From the NCBI GenBank assembly GCA_028554795.2, contig CM068828.1:21909436-21973435 (forward strand): a stretch of DNA of 64,000 nt, given 5' to 3'. The DNA is from Sinohyriopsis cumingii. Taxonomy: Eukaryota; Mollusca; Bivalvia; Unionida; Unionidae. The notes beneath the pieces are model-generated. The model did no database searches, was not told the origin of the DNA, and worked only from the letters and a program-made list of their open reading frames with translations. The translations under genes and the position numbers were made by a program. Each line of letters begins with the position of its first letter. The first letter of the stretch is position 1. Shown piece after piece: positions 36,250 through 46,859 of this stretch.

Positions 36250-36463
36250 AGCACATGATATGCTATTATGACGGCATGTGTATTTGATGGAGGAAGAAAC
36301 CATGAAATCCCCGAGAAAAACTATCAACCCACGGAAAGCTACTGGTAAGCTTTCTCAATAACCACGATCGCAGAGCCGAGACTCGAAGCCACACGGGCAG
36401 AGATGGGATGTCAGTGATCTGTAAAGGCGAGCGCCTTTGATCACTCGGTCAGACGGGGCCGAT
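36250..36463 (-). mobile_element. tRNA-derived SINE, family B, minus strand
   Basis: The minus strand shows CGGCCCCGTCTGACCGAGTG (head), TGGCTTCGAGTCTCGG (B box) and GAGAAAGCTTACCAGTAGC (family B body), and ends in TTCTTCCTCCATCAAATAC. It is the same family as 9,401 and 37,001, lying directly next to the TA microsatellite. Confidence 0.85.
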
Positions 36464-36480
36464 ATGGAGTTAATCAGGGG

Positions 36481-37000
36481 CCCCCTAAGGAGTTGGAGAA
36501 ACGTGTTGTCGGTCTTTATATGAACAATTATTTTAAATTATCTAGCATAATATAATGTTATTCCCCAAAAGGCGCGCTGTGTCTGTGTGTACGCGTTTTG
36601 TGGTGAATCTCCTGAAATCCCAAGTATTTCCCCTATCAGACAAAATTTGTTCAAAGTATATTTATATTTTTGTAGTGTACTTTGAAACAAATTTGGAGCA
36701 AGTCGTGTTCTTTCCATTCCTACCTAAATGTAGTGGAATTGAGCTGGACAAACAATATTTTCAACTGTTAAGCTGTTGGTGAGACTGATACAAACGTTTA
36801 TGTATTCGGGATTATAATACTCCTTAATTTCTACATATTTTGATATAATTCTATGCACATTTTTAATTTTTTTTTAGAAAACAGTGCACTTTCTTGTTTC
36901 ACTGTCAATGCTATTCCGGTGACGCCCATTGTTCTGTCCTTATTCCCTCTGGTCCAGACATATCATTTGTGGTTAATATCAAGGGGTTTATATTCGAGGT
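36481..37000. other. No recognised gene
   Basis: Spacer between two family B SINEs. The frame at 36,555-36,782 has no recognisable features. Confidence 0.5.
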
Positions 37001-37228
37001 GGGGTCCCAGTTAGCCGGTGGTCTAAAACGCTCCCCTTTACAGATCACTGACATCTCACCTCCTTCAGCGTGGATTCGAGTATCGGGCTCGGCCAATATG
37101 GATATGTGAGAAAGCTTACCAGCGGGTCGGTGGTTCTCTTCGGGGTTTTCCCCGGTTCTTCTCACACCAAATACACTAGCCGCCATGTATAGATTATCAT
37201 ATGCTGAGAAATAGCGGTAAACTCCACA
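37001..37228 (+). mobile_element. tRNA-derived SINE, family B
   Basis: GGGTCCCAGTTAGCCGGTGG head, GTGGATTCGAGTATCGGGC (B box), GAGAAAGCTTACCAGCGGG body and TAGCCGCCATGTATAG near the end. It matches 9,401-9,667 over most of its length. Confidence 0.87.
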
Positions 37229-38384
37229 AAATATCCACCCTCCACCCATCCCAAATCATCGGCTTTGTAACAACTCATATTATATAAATTGGGCCATTTG
37301 GTCAACTCACCATCACCAGTTACATTACTTGCCTGAAAAGACGTAACATTTCACTATGTTACGACTATATGGTCGTAAGCTAATTAACAGAAAGAAGCAA
37401 AACTAATATGTTTTGTAAAACTTAACAAATAATTTGATTATCAAAGTTATGAAATGAGAATGAAAGAGGAAGTTACCATATAAAGAATTGAATCCAAAGT
37501 AATCTTAAAAATTTCTATTCAGGTCCAAAAAGAATCGAATATTCCGAATTAATTTCAGATCCTTGAATATACGTATCACAATGGCATTGTCCAGAATTCC
37601 TTTGAACGATTCACAGTGGTACCAGAATAATATTCTAGTCCAATGTGCACTTTGTATTTCGAATGAATACTCCTAAATGTCAACTCTCAATGATTTAAAC
37701 ACAACATCAAGCACATCTGCAGTCTGATTTAACATATCAAACAAGAATCAGAAATAGGAATGAATCCAAAATAGGAGTGAATCTGACTGCTCAGTTCTCT
37801 CCTTATATACACATTTAAGTGTCTGCTGCGACTATATTTCGCAATATACCCCACGTGACAGATCTTACTACTGAATCTATAATTTCAAAATACCTATCCA
37901 TGGGACCTAACACATCATGTGGGAGATAAATTCTTCTATAAACCCTCCTGTCCATATTGAAACAACCCTAAAGTGGTAAACAGGTCTTATTATTAATAAT
38001 ATTATTAATGGTCGTAATCACATACGTCAACAGCCATTTATAGATCCTATACAATCTACACTCTTAATATCTTAAAATAGAATTATATACCTGCATACAA
38101 AAATTAACTGTCTAATATCTTGATTATAGATGATCAATACAATTTATAGTCATGAATAAACACTACACACAATATAGACTCAATCATGTTCCAATGGTTA
38201 AAAGAAATATAGGTATACATAACAACTAATTGTTTCTATAAGATAAAAGCATGTCGCGCATATAGTGGCCCTACGTCAAACCATATAGAATCATGCAACA
38301 CAGAAATCATAAGTAGAATCATACATGCCGAGATGTATGTTTTTAGTTATTTGCTTAGTTTTTAAACGCTACTGTCAACACTTC
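37229..38384. other. No gene; possible interspersed repeat at 37,350-37,560
   Basis: TTACGACTATATGGTCGTAA (about 37,359-37,378) is a near-perfect inverted repeat and starts a stretch resembling 23,300-23,560. The rest is AT-rich without features. Confidence 0.35.
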
Positions 38385-38490
38385 ATATGGATATGCCTAG
38401 GCAGCTGGCCCAAGCCGGGCTGAACGGGTATCGAACTCGCAATTCTTGTATTACAGGTCCGACGTTCTACCAACTGGGCTACGTCGGTTC
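38385..38490 (-). mobile_element. tRNA-like SINE head, family C, minus strand
   Basis: The minus strand reads GACGTAGCCCAGTTGGTAGA (A box) and GCGAGTTCGATACCCG (B box), spaced as in a tRNA. The downstream body is short or too diverged to delimit. It matches the head at 15,640-15,712 better than any functional tRNA. Confidence 0.6.
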
Positions 38491-39712
38491 GATTTATTCT
38501 TTTCATCTAATTTGAAACAAAGGACCAAAAACACGTAGAAACTTGAGTTTCTTGGTTGCCGTTTTTCATGTTATTTTTTTTTTTTTTTTTAAGTATTCCT
38601 TGCACACCATCTATTAAAGTTGTTAAAAACTGTTTTGAGTATATCTAAAAAAAATTCTAATTTATTGAACTTTCTGTCATCTTTATAAATTTGGTTTATA
38701 CCTAAGGCTAACCATCTTTACGACGTCAATTCCATGTACACAATATTACGTGTTTGTGTTAATTGCCGTTCCAGTAAAACGAACACTGGCTGTGTGAAGA
38801 TGCAGACTACATGCTACATTATTTAAAACAACTGATATATACTTTGCCATTTAGTCTTCATTTTTCAGAGACAAGTCTTCATCACTCAAATATTTATTTA
38901 GGTGTGCATACTTGAAACTTGAAGTAATTCACTAAAGTTTAATGCTACACCTAACGTTAATAATCCTATGTTTTATACATCAGTTTCCCAAACACACCCT
39001 CTAAATATCCTCATGTTGTATCCGTCTGTAACCTTCTGGCACCTGCTTCATTCCGCTAAATCTCAGTTAACCAGCGTGTATCACGATACACTGTACCTAC
39101 GATGTGATGGAATTCTAGTGGCGAGGACGACATTTGATGAATGACATTTGAGTGACCTGCAGTGACCTCATCTCGTCTGTTACGATTGACAAGTACGGGA
39201 GTCGCGTGTAAATTAAATACCAACACGGAAGTTTAATATCGTAATACATTATGCTATTCGTGTCTTGAGCAAATGTTATAACATCAATCATTCAGTCTGT
39301 GTCCAACGCTTTAAAAAATCTCTATCTTAGCACAAAGCAAAGAGAAAAAAGAATAATATAGTCCTGATTAATATCATCTTGACGTATGCATTTCCTATCG
39401 CAATTCTCTTCAACCGAGAAAAGCAAGTGAAACCTTTTGGTCCAATCCGTCAAGATGTCTCTCTCATAAGTCCTTGATCATTTTTATACGTTAGTTTAGT
39501 ATAGTTATTGCACTTTGCGAGCGCACAAATCAGATTAAACGAGTAAATGTAAATTTGTCTCGAATAGTTTCTTTTAATTTAGACAAAGCATCATCGACAT
39601 TGTCATCATAATTTTTATCATAATCTTAGATGTATGCATCATTATCATCGTTATCACTATCAGTCATTTACCACCATTAGCATTGTTGTTAGACTGGTCA
39701 TACTCATCGTCT
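38491..39712. other. No recognised gene
   Basis: AT-rich, with a T run at 38,572-38,590. Confidence 0.5.
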
Positions 39713-39733
39713 TCATTATTATTATTATTATTA

Positions 39734-39779
<46 letters not shown>

Positions 39780-39787
39780 CATTATTA

Positions 39788-39874
<87 letters not shown>

Positions 39875-39880
39875 GTACTA
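39713..39880. repeat. (ATT)n microsatellite
   Basis: Long ATT run with a few ATC units, giving poly-Ile, poly-Leu or poly-Asn frames that are not genes. Confidence 0.98.
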
Positions 39881-40811
<931 letters not shown>

Positions 40812-41089
40812 TTATTTATTTGCTGACGATAAGGCTCGAAAACAAAGACAGTATAAATGTACAATATAATTAGCATGTATGTACATGTACATAAGCGCCA
40901 TTATTAACTTTTCGTTCCAGAAGGACGAATATAATTACCGTCTTTTTCGCTTATACGTTGGATCCTGCTATAAACTGCACAAACCCAGAACATCGTATAA
41001 TGTACTGCAGATATGTGTCTATGCAGTTTGATAGGACTTTTCAATAGATTAAACAACAAAGACCCTGATGTACTGGCACATCGATATGT

Positions 41090-41095
41090 TACACG
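41090..41095. repeat. Left target-site duplication of Polinton copy B
   Basis: TACACG, repeated exactly at 61,107-61,112. Six bases is the usual Polinton duplication length. Confidence 0.88.
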
Positions 41096-41230
41096 AGTAG
41101 TGAAGGGGGCATTTTACGGACAATGGGAATTACCATTACAAGAACCCTTGAAAACGTTTACGGACAAGATTTCTACGGACAATAGGTTGGGCCTGTATAC
41201 GGACAAGAGAAAGTTAGGTTTTGTATAGGG
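41096..41230. repeat. Left terminal inverted repeat with iteron-like subrepeats
   Basis: This is the inverse of 60,972-61,106. It contains four TACGGACAA-like subrepeats at 41,115, 41,159, 41,174 and 41,198 (19, 63, 78 and 102 bases from the end), mirrored at the right end. Such subrepeats could bind the terminal protein/PolB complex or integrase (inference). Confidence 0.9.
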
Positions 41231-41285
41231 ACAGTAGGAGTCAAATACAAATACAAATAGTAAATACAGCAGAGACTTAAACATA

Positions 41286-41331
41286 GGCACATACATACAT
41301 ACATACATACATACATACATACATACATACA

Positions 41332-41362
<31 letters not shown>
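41286..41362. repeat. (CATA)n microsatellite inside Polinton copy B
   Basis: About 19 CATA units just inside the left terminal repeat. Confidence 0.97.
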
Positions 41363-41457
41363 TGATGAATATCAATCTATCACACCTAAAATATAAAATC
41401 GTCTAAAAATGTTTAGGCAAGAGAGCAAATCTTTTTTTTTTGGTTAACACCAATCCG

Positions 41458-41778
41458 TTAACATAGAGGGCATCTCATAGGTCTTCTTCTCTTCCTCAAA
41501 CGTCTTCTGATTTCTGGACCGTAGATGAGGGCTCTCTTCAAACAGCCTTGTCTCTCCGCATAGATCCTTCTTTTCCAAACGCTCATATCGGTGATTGTCC
41601 AGGATGATTTGACACATACATGGGTAAGTCCGTACGGAACAGCATCTGCGATACAAGAGTGGAGGGGCAGATCGAAACGAATTGTTTTTTTTTTCTCACC
41701 AATCCCAATATGTGTTCCAAATTCAGTCACAGGGCGAAGTCTGTCTTCCAATTCGAAGAGAGCTGCCTGTGACGTCAC
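41458..41778 (-). pseudogene. L1, leftmost minus-strand gene candidate
   Basis: The minus-strand frame runs 106 codons from just below the TATA at 41,782-41,794 to 41,458. The product is Arg/Lys-rich towards its end (RRRLRKRRR). The frame opens with GTG; the nearest ATG is followed at once by TGA, so the true start may be lost. A parallel frame (41,444-41,656) gives an acidic/basic helical stretch, which suggests a frameshift. Position next to the TIR and the shared TATA support a real but decayed gene. I do not recognise a family. Confidence 0.4.
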
Positions 41779-41781
41779 ATT

Positions 41782-41794
41782 CCTTATATAGATG
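41782..41794. promoter_or_regulatory. Bidirectional TATA between L1 and L2
   Basis: CCTTATATAGATG reads as TATATAG on the plus strand and CTATATAAGG on the minus strand. L2 starts 68 nt downstream on the plus strand, and the L1 frame starts directly on the other side. Confidence 0.45.
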
Positions 41795-41861
41795 CGCTAG
41801 TGTTTGTACGTAGCGAATCGATTCGACAGAGTTTTCAAACGTGACGGAAACTAAGAAGACG

Positions 41862-42478
41862 ATGAATTGGCGTGCACCGGCCATGGAGACGAGAAGCGAT
41901 GACATAGAAGCGGCTACCTAAGTCAGCACGGTCCTACTTCCAGAAGAGACCAACTGTAATTGGGATTTAGTGGATTTTCTCTCTTCTTGGCAAGAATTTG
42001 TTCCGGTATCAGCACCATGGCCACCTTCTCCTTCCTTACCACACGTCGAGGATTTTAAACAGAGACATAAAGAAGAATTGGAACAATTTTTACAGCAGCA
42101 AAAACAAGCAGAACAAGCTTTTCTCCTTCAACAGCAACACTGAGAAGAAAAAGAGGCAAGAAGAAGGAAACGACAAGAAAAAGAAGCAGCATAGAAGAAA
42201 CAAAGTCTAGGAGAGAAGGAGGACAGTGAAAGTCAGACAGTGACATTACACGGAGACAATTTGGAAGAGTTAAGGAGTATGAGACAAATTATCAGACTTC
42301 TTTATTACGACCCAAGAGAAAAAGACCTTCCCGAGCCAAACAGTCCAATCCTGTTACTACGCCTGAGATACCAGCCCTTGTGATTTCTTCCAAATCAGCG
42401 ACAGGAGCAAGTCCAGAAGTAGGCTTTGGCCGTGGCAAAGGCTTACGGCAGTTAAAGTTGATTGCTTTCCATTCCTGA
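41862..42478 (+). pseudogene. L2, Glu/Gln-rich accessory gene with histone-type 3' end
   Basis: The ATG at 41,862 starts about 200 codons: an N-terminal part with WDLVDFLSSWQEF, a coiled-coil-like Glu/Gln/Lys stretch (about 42,055-42,200), then a basic segment (RPKRKRPSRAK) and a Gly-rich end (VGFGRGKG). Stops at 41,919, about 42,141 and about 42,192, plus a frameshift near 42,290, break it. It stops at 42,476-42,478, and 30 nt later a histone-like stem-loop follows. No known family recognised. Coiled-coil composition resembles R1-R3 at the other end of the element. Confidence 0.55.
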
Positions 42479-42508
42479 GTTTGTATTCTTTAAAAAAAAA
42501 CACTCAAC

Positions 42509-42547
42509 GGTCATTTTCAGGGCCAACCGCTTCTCTCGAAAAGATAG
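42509..42547 (+). terminator. Histone-type 3' stem-loop plus purine element (L2)
   Basis: GGTCAT-TTTC-AGGGCC (42,509-42,524): stem with one G:T wobble and one mismatch and the canonical TTTC loop. AACCGC and then TTCTCTCGAAAAGATAG (42,531-42,547) follow. The purine element is nearly identical to that at 60,724-60,736. Confidence 0.72.
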
Positions 42548-42776
42548 TATTCATTTTGCCAAAATCAATTAAAACTCAAAATTCCTTGTTTGCCCCATGA
42601 TGAATGTGTGTGTGAGTGCGTGAGTGTAGGTCCTTATTCTAAAAAATCAAAACCAAGAGACACTAAATGTTTTCTGTCTGGTCTATTCTGGTACAAATTT
42701 TACAATCCAATTCACAAAGCAACACTTTAAAAAGTTCAAGGACTGTTTCTGTGTCTTTGTTCACTCTCTCTGGTTT

Positions 42777-43325
42777 TTAAAAAAATTCTTTACATTCAAA
42801 GGTTTTTCCTCTTCTTCCTCTCTTTCTCCTCGTTTTCTTTTGTTCTTTTTGCTTCTCAATCTGGACGTATCGGGGTTCCTCCTTTTGTGAGGGTACCTCT
42901 TCTTCCTGTTCGTAACCTCTCTCTTCCTCTTGCTCCTGTTGTTTCGTAGGGCAGTCTAAAGACCAATGTCCTTTCACTTGACAATGATAACAGGTATCTT
43001 GGCCTTTGTCTCTTCTGACACTTGTCTTGCTTTTTTGAGGGCTGGACATTCTGTAGCCCATTGCCCCTTCTTCTGACAGATATGTCAAGTATCTTGACTT
43101 ATATCTCGAAAGGAGGGAGAGTAGTCCGTCCGCTTGTCTGAAGAAATCTTTCGTATGACACCTCGCGAAGTTCTGATCAGATGTTCGATCTGTGTTGGCT
43201 CTCCTATAGTTCTGGAAGGCTTGAGAGTTAAATGAATACTGGAAGGAAAGACGCTGACCCTTTATATAGGGAAGACACTGGCCTGACATTGATATAGGGG
43301 CCCATAGCATTTCAAATGTAGTCAT
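42777..43325 (-). CDS. CCHC zinc-knuckle protein, accessory
   Basis: Intact minus-strand frame of 182 codons from the ATG at 43,325. A zinc knuckle C-X2-C-X4-H-X4-C (CYHCQVKGHWSLDC, about 42,950-42,992) is complete. It is preceded by a Ser/Arg/Tyr-rich part and followed by a long acidic then basic tail (EEEVPSQKEE, RRKRGRRGK). Such knuckles bind single-stranded nucleic acid, as in retroviral nucleocapsids and CNBP-type proteins. A canonical TATA (CCTATATAAAGGG, 43,258-43,270) lies inside the frame, so translation may instead start at the ATG at 43,061. It runs opposite to PolB and shares its upstream region. The absence of stops contrasts with its neighbours. It may be a captured host or retroelement gene. 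Confidence 0.65.
   Translation of the reverse strand: MTTFEMLWAPISMSGQCLPYIKGQRLSFQYSFNSQAFQNYRRANTDRTSDQNFARCHTKDFFRQADGLLSLLSRYKSRYLTYLSEEGAMGYRMSSPQKSKTSVRRDKGQDTCYHCQVKGHWSLDCPTKQQEQEEERGYEQEEEVPSQKEEPRYVQIEKQKEQKKTRRKRGRRGKTFECKEFF
43258..43270 (-). promoter_or_regulatory. TATA box for the zinc-knuckle gene
   Basis: On the minus strand CCTATATAAAGGG, a strong TATA match. It implies a start of transcription near 43,235 and translation from the ATG at 43,061. Confidence 0.5.
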
Positions 43326-43345
43326 TTGACATTTTGCAGCCAAGA

Positions 43346-44935
43346 TGAAACGATTGTTTCATTTCGTGGAGAAAGGAGAATAAAGCAAGAGGAAGAAACA
43401 TGACCTATGGCTTCGCACAATAGTTGAAGACTTGGCTCAAAGTCATACCAGCGATTTTGATGATGGCATGAGTGAGCCAGAATCCAGGCCCAGAGATTCT
43501 ACACCAAACCAACGTCCAACACCACTAGAAAACGTCCGAAAGTGACTATGAACGGAGCCAAAATCATTTCCATGGAAGTGAGACAAGTACAGTTTAAAGT
43601 GTCGATGAGTTACTTGGCCATGCCTTTGAGCCAAATGGCTAAACTTGTGGAATGACAGAAATGATCAAAGGCTATTTCGCACACTTTTTCAATACCGAAG
43701 CCAATCAAAATTCTATTCTGCCCAATTTGTTTGAGGGTCATTACTACTACCCAGACAACATGCGCAACGAAAAACGAGAAGCTTTCTACGCCTGGTACCA
43801 CACTCACGCATCGAACCCTTCGACTTTCAAGAAGACATGCTAAATTATTGTCGTTCCGACGTGGACATTTTATGGTGTTGCCGTGGAGAATTTCGAGAAC
43901 TGTTCATGGAGCACGGAGGGATCGATCCTTTCGAAGAAGTCTGCACAATTGCCAAAGCGTGTTTCTTACTATACCGCCAACGATTCATGCCCGAAAACAC
44001 CCTGGATGTCATCCACCCTCAAACGACCAATTTTGACAAACGTGAAAACTCGGTCAAAGCCCTACGCTGGTTACATTACTTGTGTGACAAGGAAGAAAAA
44101 TGGAAGGCATCCCTTTAGGCCACGTGGAGAAAAACGAAGGAAGGCGATCGTTTGCCAAAGTGATGTTGAATTGCTCGTGGAGCAAAATGGTACAACGACC
44201 ATGTTTACCCAAGACAGAGTATTTGACAGAACCTTCCCGCTAATTCAAGATGTTTCACGACAAAACCAAACACATGAAACACGTGGACGTCCTTCGTGAG
44301 GACTTGATCCTGGTCAGTTATGAAGAAGAAGTGGACTTTGTACAAGCCGACCAATTTGGAAATGTCATCATTGCGGCTTACGTGATAGCCCATGTTCACT
44401 TAAAATTGTACGAAGTGTTAGAACTGTTAGGAGAACGTGTCGTATATTTTGACACGGACAGTTGCATCTACATCGATCGCCTGGGTCACTGTTACACTAC
44501 AATTGAAGGAAACCGTTTAGGAACCTGGCCTAGCACCCCAACGATAAGATTCTAAGTTTTTCTAGTGGTGGACCTAAAAATTACGGCTACGAAATATCAA
44601 CAAGGAGAAGTGCACACCGAGTGTAGAGGGAAAGGATTGACTCTCAATTATCGTACCAGTCAAGTGGTGAAATTTGGGGTCTTGAAAAGAGCCTTGCAGG
44701 CTGTAAATAATCAAGATTTTAAAGTGACCACCTACGAACGTCACAAGATTGTACATTTTTCCACACACCAAATCGTCAGTCGGCCTCTAGAAAAAAGTGT
44801 ATCAAATCGTGTAGCAGAAGCGAGTGCGGCTTCCCAATCACTTCACTTTGCCGTATGGACATGCTGATATAGAAAATGGTTCCAAGACGATGGCCACCAG
44901 CAAGAAGGATGCCTTCGACACAGCAAGAATTGAGT
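43346..44935 (+). pseudogene. polB: Protein-primed DNA polymerase B, broken by internal deletion
   Basis: Divergent from the zinc-knuckle gene. Visible: an Exo II-type stretch with NGAKIISMEV (about 43,550-43,580), KGYFAHFFNTEANQN (about 43,664-43,708), the Exo III motif YCRSDVDIL (about 43,842-43,868), SVKALRWLHYL (about 44,053-44,085), then after a junction at about 44,103 the motif B region, motif C YFDTDSCIYI (about 44,446-44,475), and a C-terminus with LPYGHADI ending near 44,935. Several hundred codons between exonuclease and motif B are missing, including the motif A region that copy A partly retains (1-320). Frameshifts lie near 43,650, 43,830, 44,240, 44,555 and 44,840. Confidence 0.9.
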
Positions 44936-44939
44936 GAGA

Positions 44940-45239
44940 GACCCACTGCGAACTCCAAGTTCAAACCATACCATTTTCCTGTCTTCTTGCCTGACTACTG
45001 TGCTTGCGCCTGTCGATTGATAACGTTTAAAAGATGGCCCACGGTTAGGAAAGAATTGCCTACTTTGACTGATTTAGCTAGAACAGGATTTGTCTACTTG
45101 AGACCTGAGACTGGATTGGGATACGAAAACAATGTTTCATTTGTGGTTTGAAGTTGCGAATGGATCGATGTATCTATAAAGATTCATTCATTATGGAATA
45201 TACTCGATGGTCTCTGCACTGTCCTTACCTTTCTATGGC
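44940..45239 (+). pseudogene. BIR domain 1 (IAP-like), degenerate
   Basis: The reading ITFKRWP (about 45,017), LTDLARTGFVYL (about 45,066-45,101), then after a one-base frame change CFICGLKL (about 45,131) and EYTRWSLHCPYL (about 45,199-45,234) follows the BIR fold in order. The CxxC zinc ligands are present. The His of the usual EHARW is Tyr here, and the final Cys remains. BIR domains inhibit caspases or other cell-death proteins. Not found in copy A. Confidence 0.72.
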
Positions 45240-45379
45240 CCTTACACCCATTACACTACGCTACAGGTATGAGGGTACCTCAGAGTAGGTAGTACCATTG
45301 TCCAGGAGGAAGAAAAAGAAGTATTCCAAAATTAGGCATAAAAAAGGAACGATGTACAAGCTCAAGACTTCATTAAGAC

Positions 45380-45391
45380 TAGTATAAAAAG
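45380..45391 (+). promoter_or_regulatory. TATA box of the BIR gene
   Basis: AGTATAAAAAGTG is followed by GTCCAAGACCGATAGTTC. Copy A keeps this last segment (GTCCAAGACCAACAGTTC at about 1,107) directly after PolB, although it lacks the BIR sequence. Confidence 0.5.
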
Positions 45392-45580
45392 TGACAAAGT
45401 CCAAGACCGATAGTTCATTTTAACTACCATTGCCAAGCGAGAAATTTGAATTCTTTTAAACAGACCACACCATTCAATTTCGGTGATTGTCAAGTGGAGT
45501 GCGATGCTGTACCTTGCGATTACAGGGATGCCGTATGCTGTGACTTCATTGATTCAGTACCACATCATTGGAACTTTGAT

Positions 45581-46495
45581 ATGACTACTACTACTACCAC
45601 TACAGCTACCATGGAAGGTGATGTTGTGCGTGTCAAACCTGACGGATGCGAAAGCGATGTCATTCGTTATTGTGCACTCTTTACTGGTTTTCATGGTCAA
45701 TGTCATCCTCCACGTGAAACTTTGCGGCTACCACCCTACGGATGTCATCCAACACTACGCAAACTTCTGCGGATTTCACCGTACTGTAATCGAAATGAGC
45801 ATGTGAAAGACGAATATTCGTTCCCTGTGCGTTTGCCTGAATCCTGTTACTTTGAAAGTAGATTCCAAACCTTTCCAGGAAAATGGCCTAAATATCTGGG
45901 AGGACCTACCCCCGAAGAATTAGCCAGAGCCAGATTTATCTACTTGGGCGAAAGGGACAAAGACAAGTACTTCAGTTGCGGTTTGTCATTTCATGAGTCT
46001 GAGCATAAGGATTTGGCTTACCTTGAACATGCTCGATGGTCTGCGGTTTGTCACTACCTCCCTTTAGTGGGACGACCTCAGTGGTCTCTGAATGGATACT
46101 TTCCAAGAAAACATTCGTGGTTTGCCTGTGGTGTTGAGAGAACGCATTTACCGAGAGTTTGTCAAAATACAAGAGAAACGCAAAGAACAACTGCATTCGT
46201 TACGTCACAAATGTTGGAACCACTGGTCTTAGTGACTTTCTTTCTGGGATTTAGTTTATCAGCCGATTCCTTGTGGGCTCAAAACATGAAAGTGGTACCT
46301 TTAAATGTCCACGAGAGACTCATTCTGTTAAAAGCCTTGCGCTTTCATCTCGATACTTCTCGATCTCCACGGGGAAAAAGGATTCTTCAACTTTTAGGTA
46401 CTGAAGATGTGTACGACGATGTATATGTAGCTTGTGACTTACACCCTCACTGGACAGATATGCGACTTTTGGGCTTTGGGGATCGGACAAAATAA
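45581..46495 (+). CDS. BIR-domain (IAP-like) protein
   Basis: Open frame of 304 codons from the ATG at 45,581; the frame extends upstream to 45,446 but only with a TTG. The BIR domain spans about 45,855-46,065: FPGKWPKY, PTPEELARARFIYLG, a YFSCGLSF zinc-ligand segment, EHARWSAVC. Of the four ligands, the first Cys is Tyr, while the second Cys, the His and the last Cys remain. A Cys/Tyr-rich N-terminal region has a motif DVIxxYAxFxGFH twice (about 45,655 and 45,741), the second copy in another frame, so compensating shifts are likely. After the domain a helical RERIYREFVKIQEK segment is also out of frame. Viral IAPs block apoptosis of infected cells; that role is inferred. Confidence 0.72.
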   Translation: MTTTTTTTATMEGDVVRVKPDGCESDVIRYCALFTGFHGQCHPPRETLRLPPYGCHPTLRKLLRISPYCNRNEHVKDEYSFPVRLPESCYFESRFQTFPGKWPKYLGGPTPEELARARFIYLGERDKDKYFSCGLSFHESEHKDLAYLEHARWSAVCHYLPLVGRPQWSLNGYFPRKHSWFACGVERTHLPRVCQNTRETQRTTAFVTSQMLEPLVLVTFFLGFSLSADSLWAQNMKVVPLNVHERLILLKALRFHLDTSRSPRGKRILQLLGTEDVYDDVYVACDLHPHWTDMRLLGFGDRTK

Positions 46496-46780
46496 TTGGC
46501 ACACTATGTCAAAGGTGTGTTATTCTGACTTCAAACGTCCAGTGAAACAAGTAATTTTTAAACCTGTTTTAACTGCAGTGTGAGAAAAAGAACCATTCAC
46601 GGAGGAAAACCACTCCATTCAGGATAGGACGGTTATGGACACTATACATTCGTCAAAACAAATGTTGTACAGAGACTTGCTTATATTCTACTTTGATCGT
46701 TGTGATGTGTATTTTATCGCTGTACCTAACCATTTGGCTTTTATATATTTTTATTTTTCGTGTTGTACCATTTTAATTTG

Positions 46781-46812
46781 CAATAAACGTGTCCTGAAAA
46801 GAGTATAAAGAA
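46781..46812 (+). promoter_or_regulatory. Polyadenylation signal followed by ATPase TATA box
   Basis: GCAATAAACG (46,781-46,790) probably ends the BIR transcript. GAGTATAAAGAAAC (from 46,800) is 55 nt before the ATPase ATG at 46,860. Confidence 0.5.
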
Positions 46813-46859
46813 ACTCTAGTCTTGTCTGTCTTTCGTGTTAAAAGTGAAATTCCCTACAC

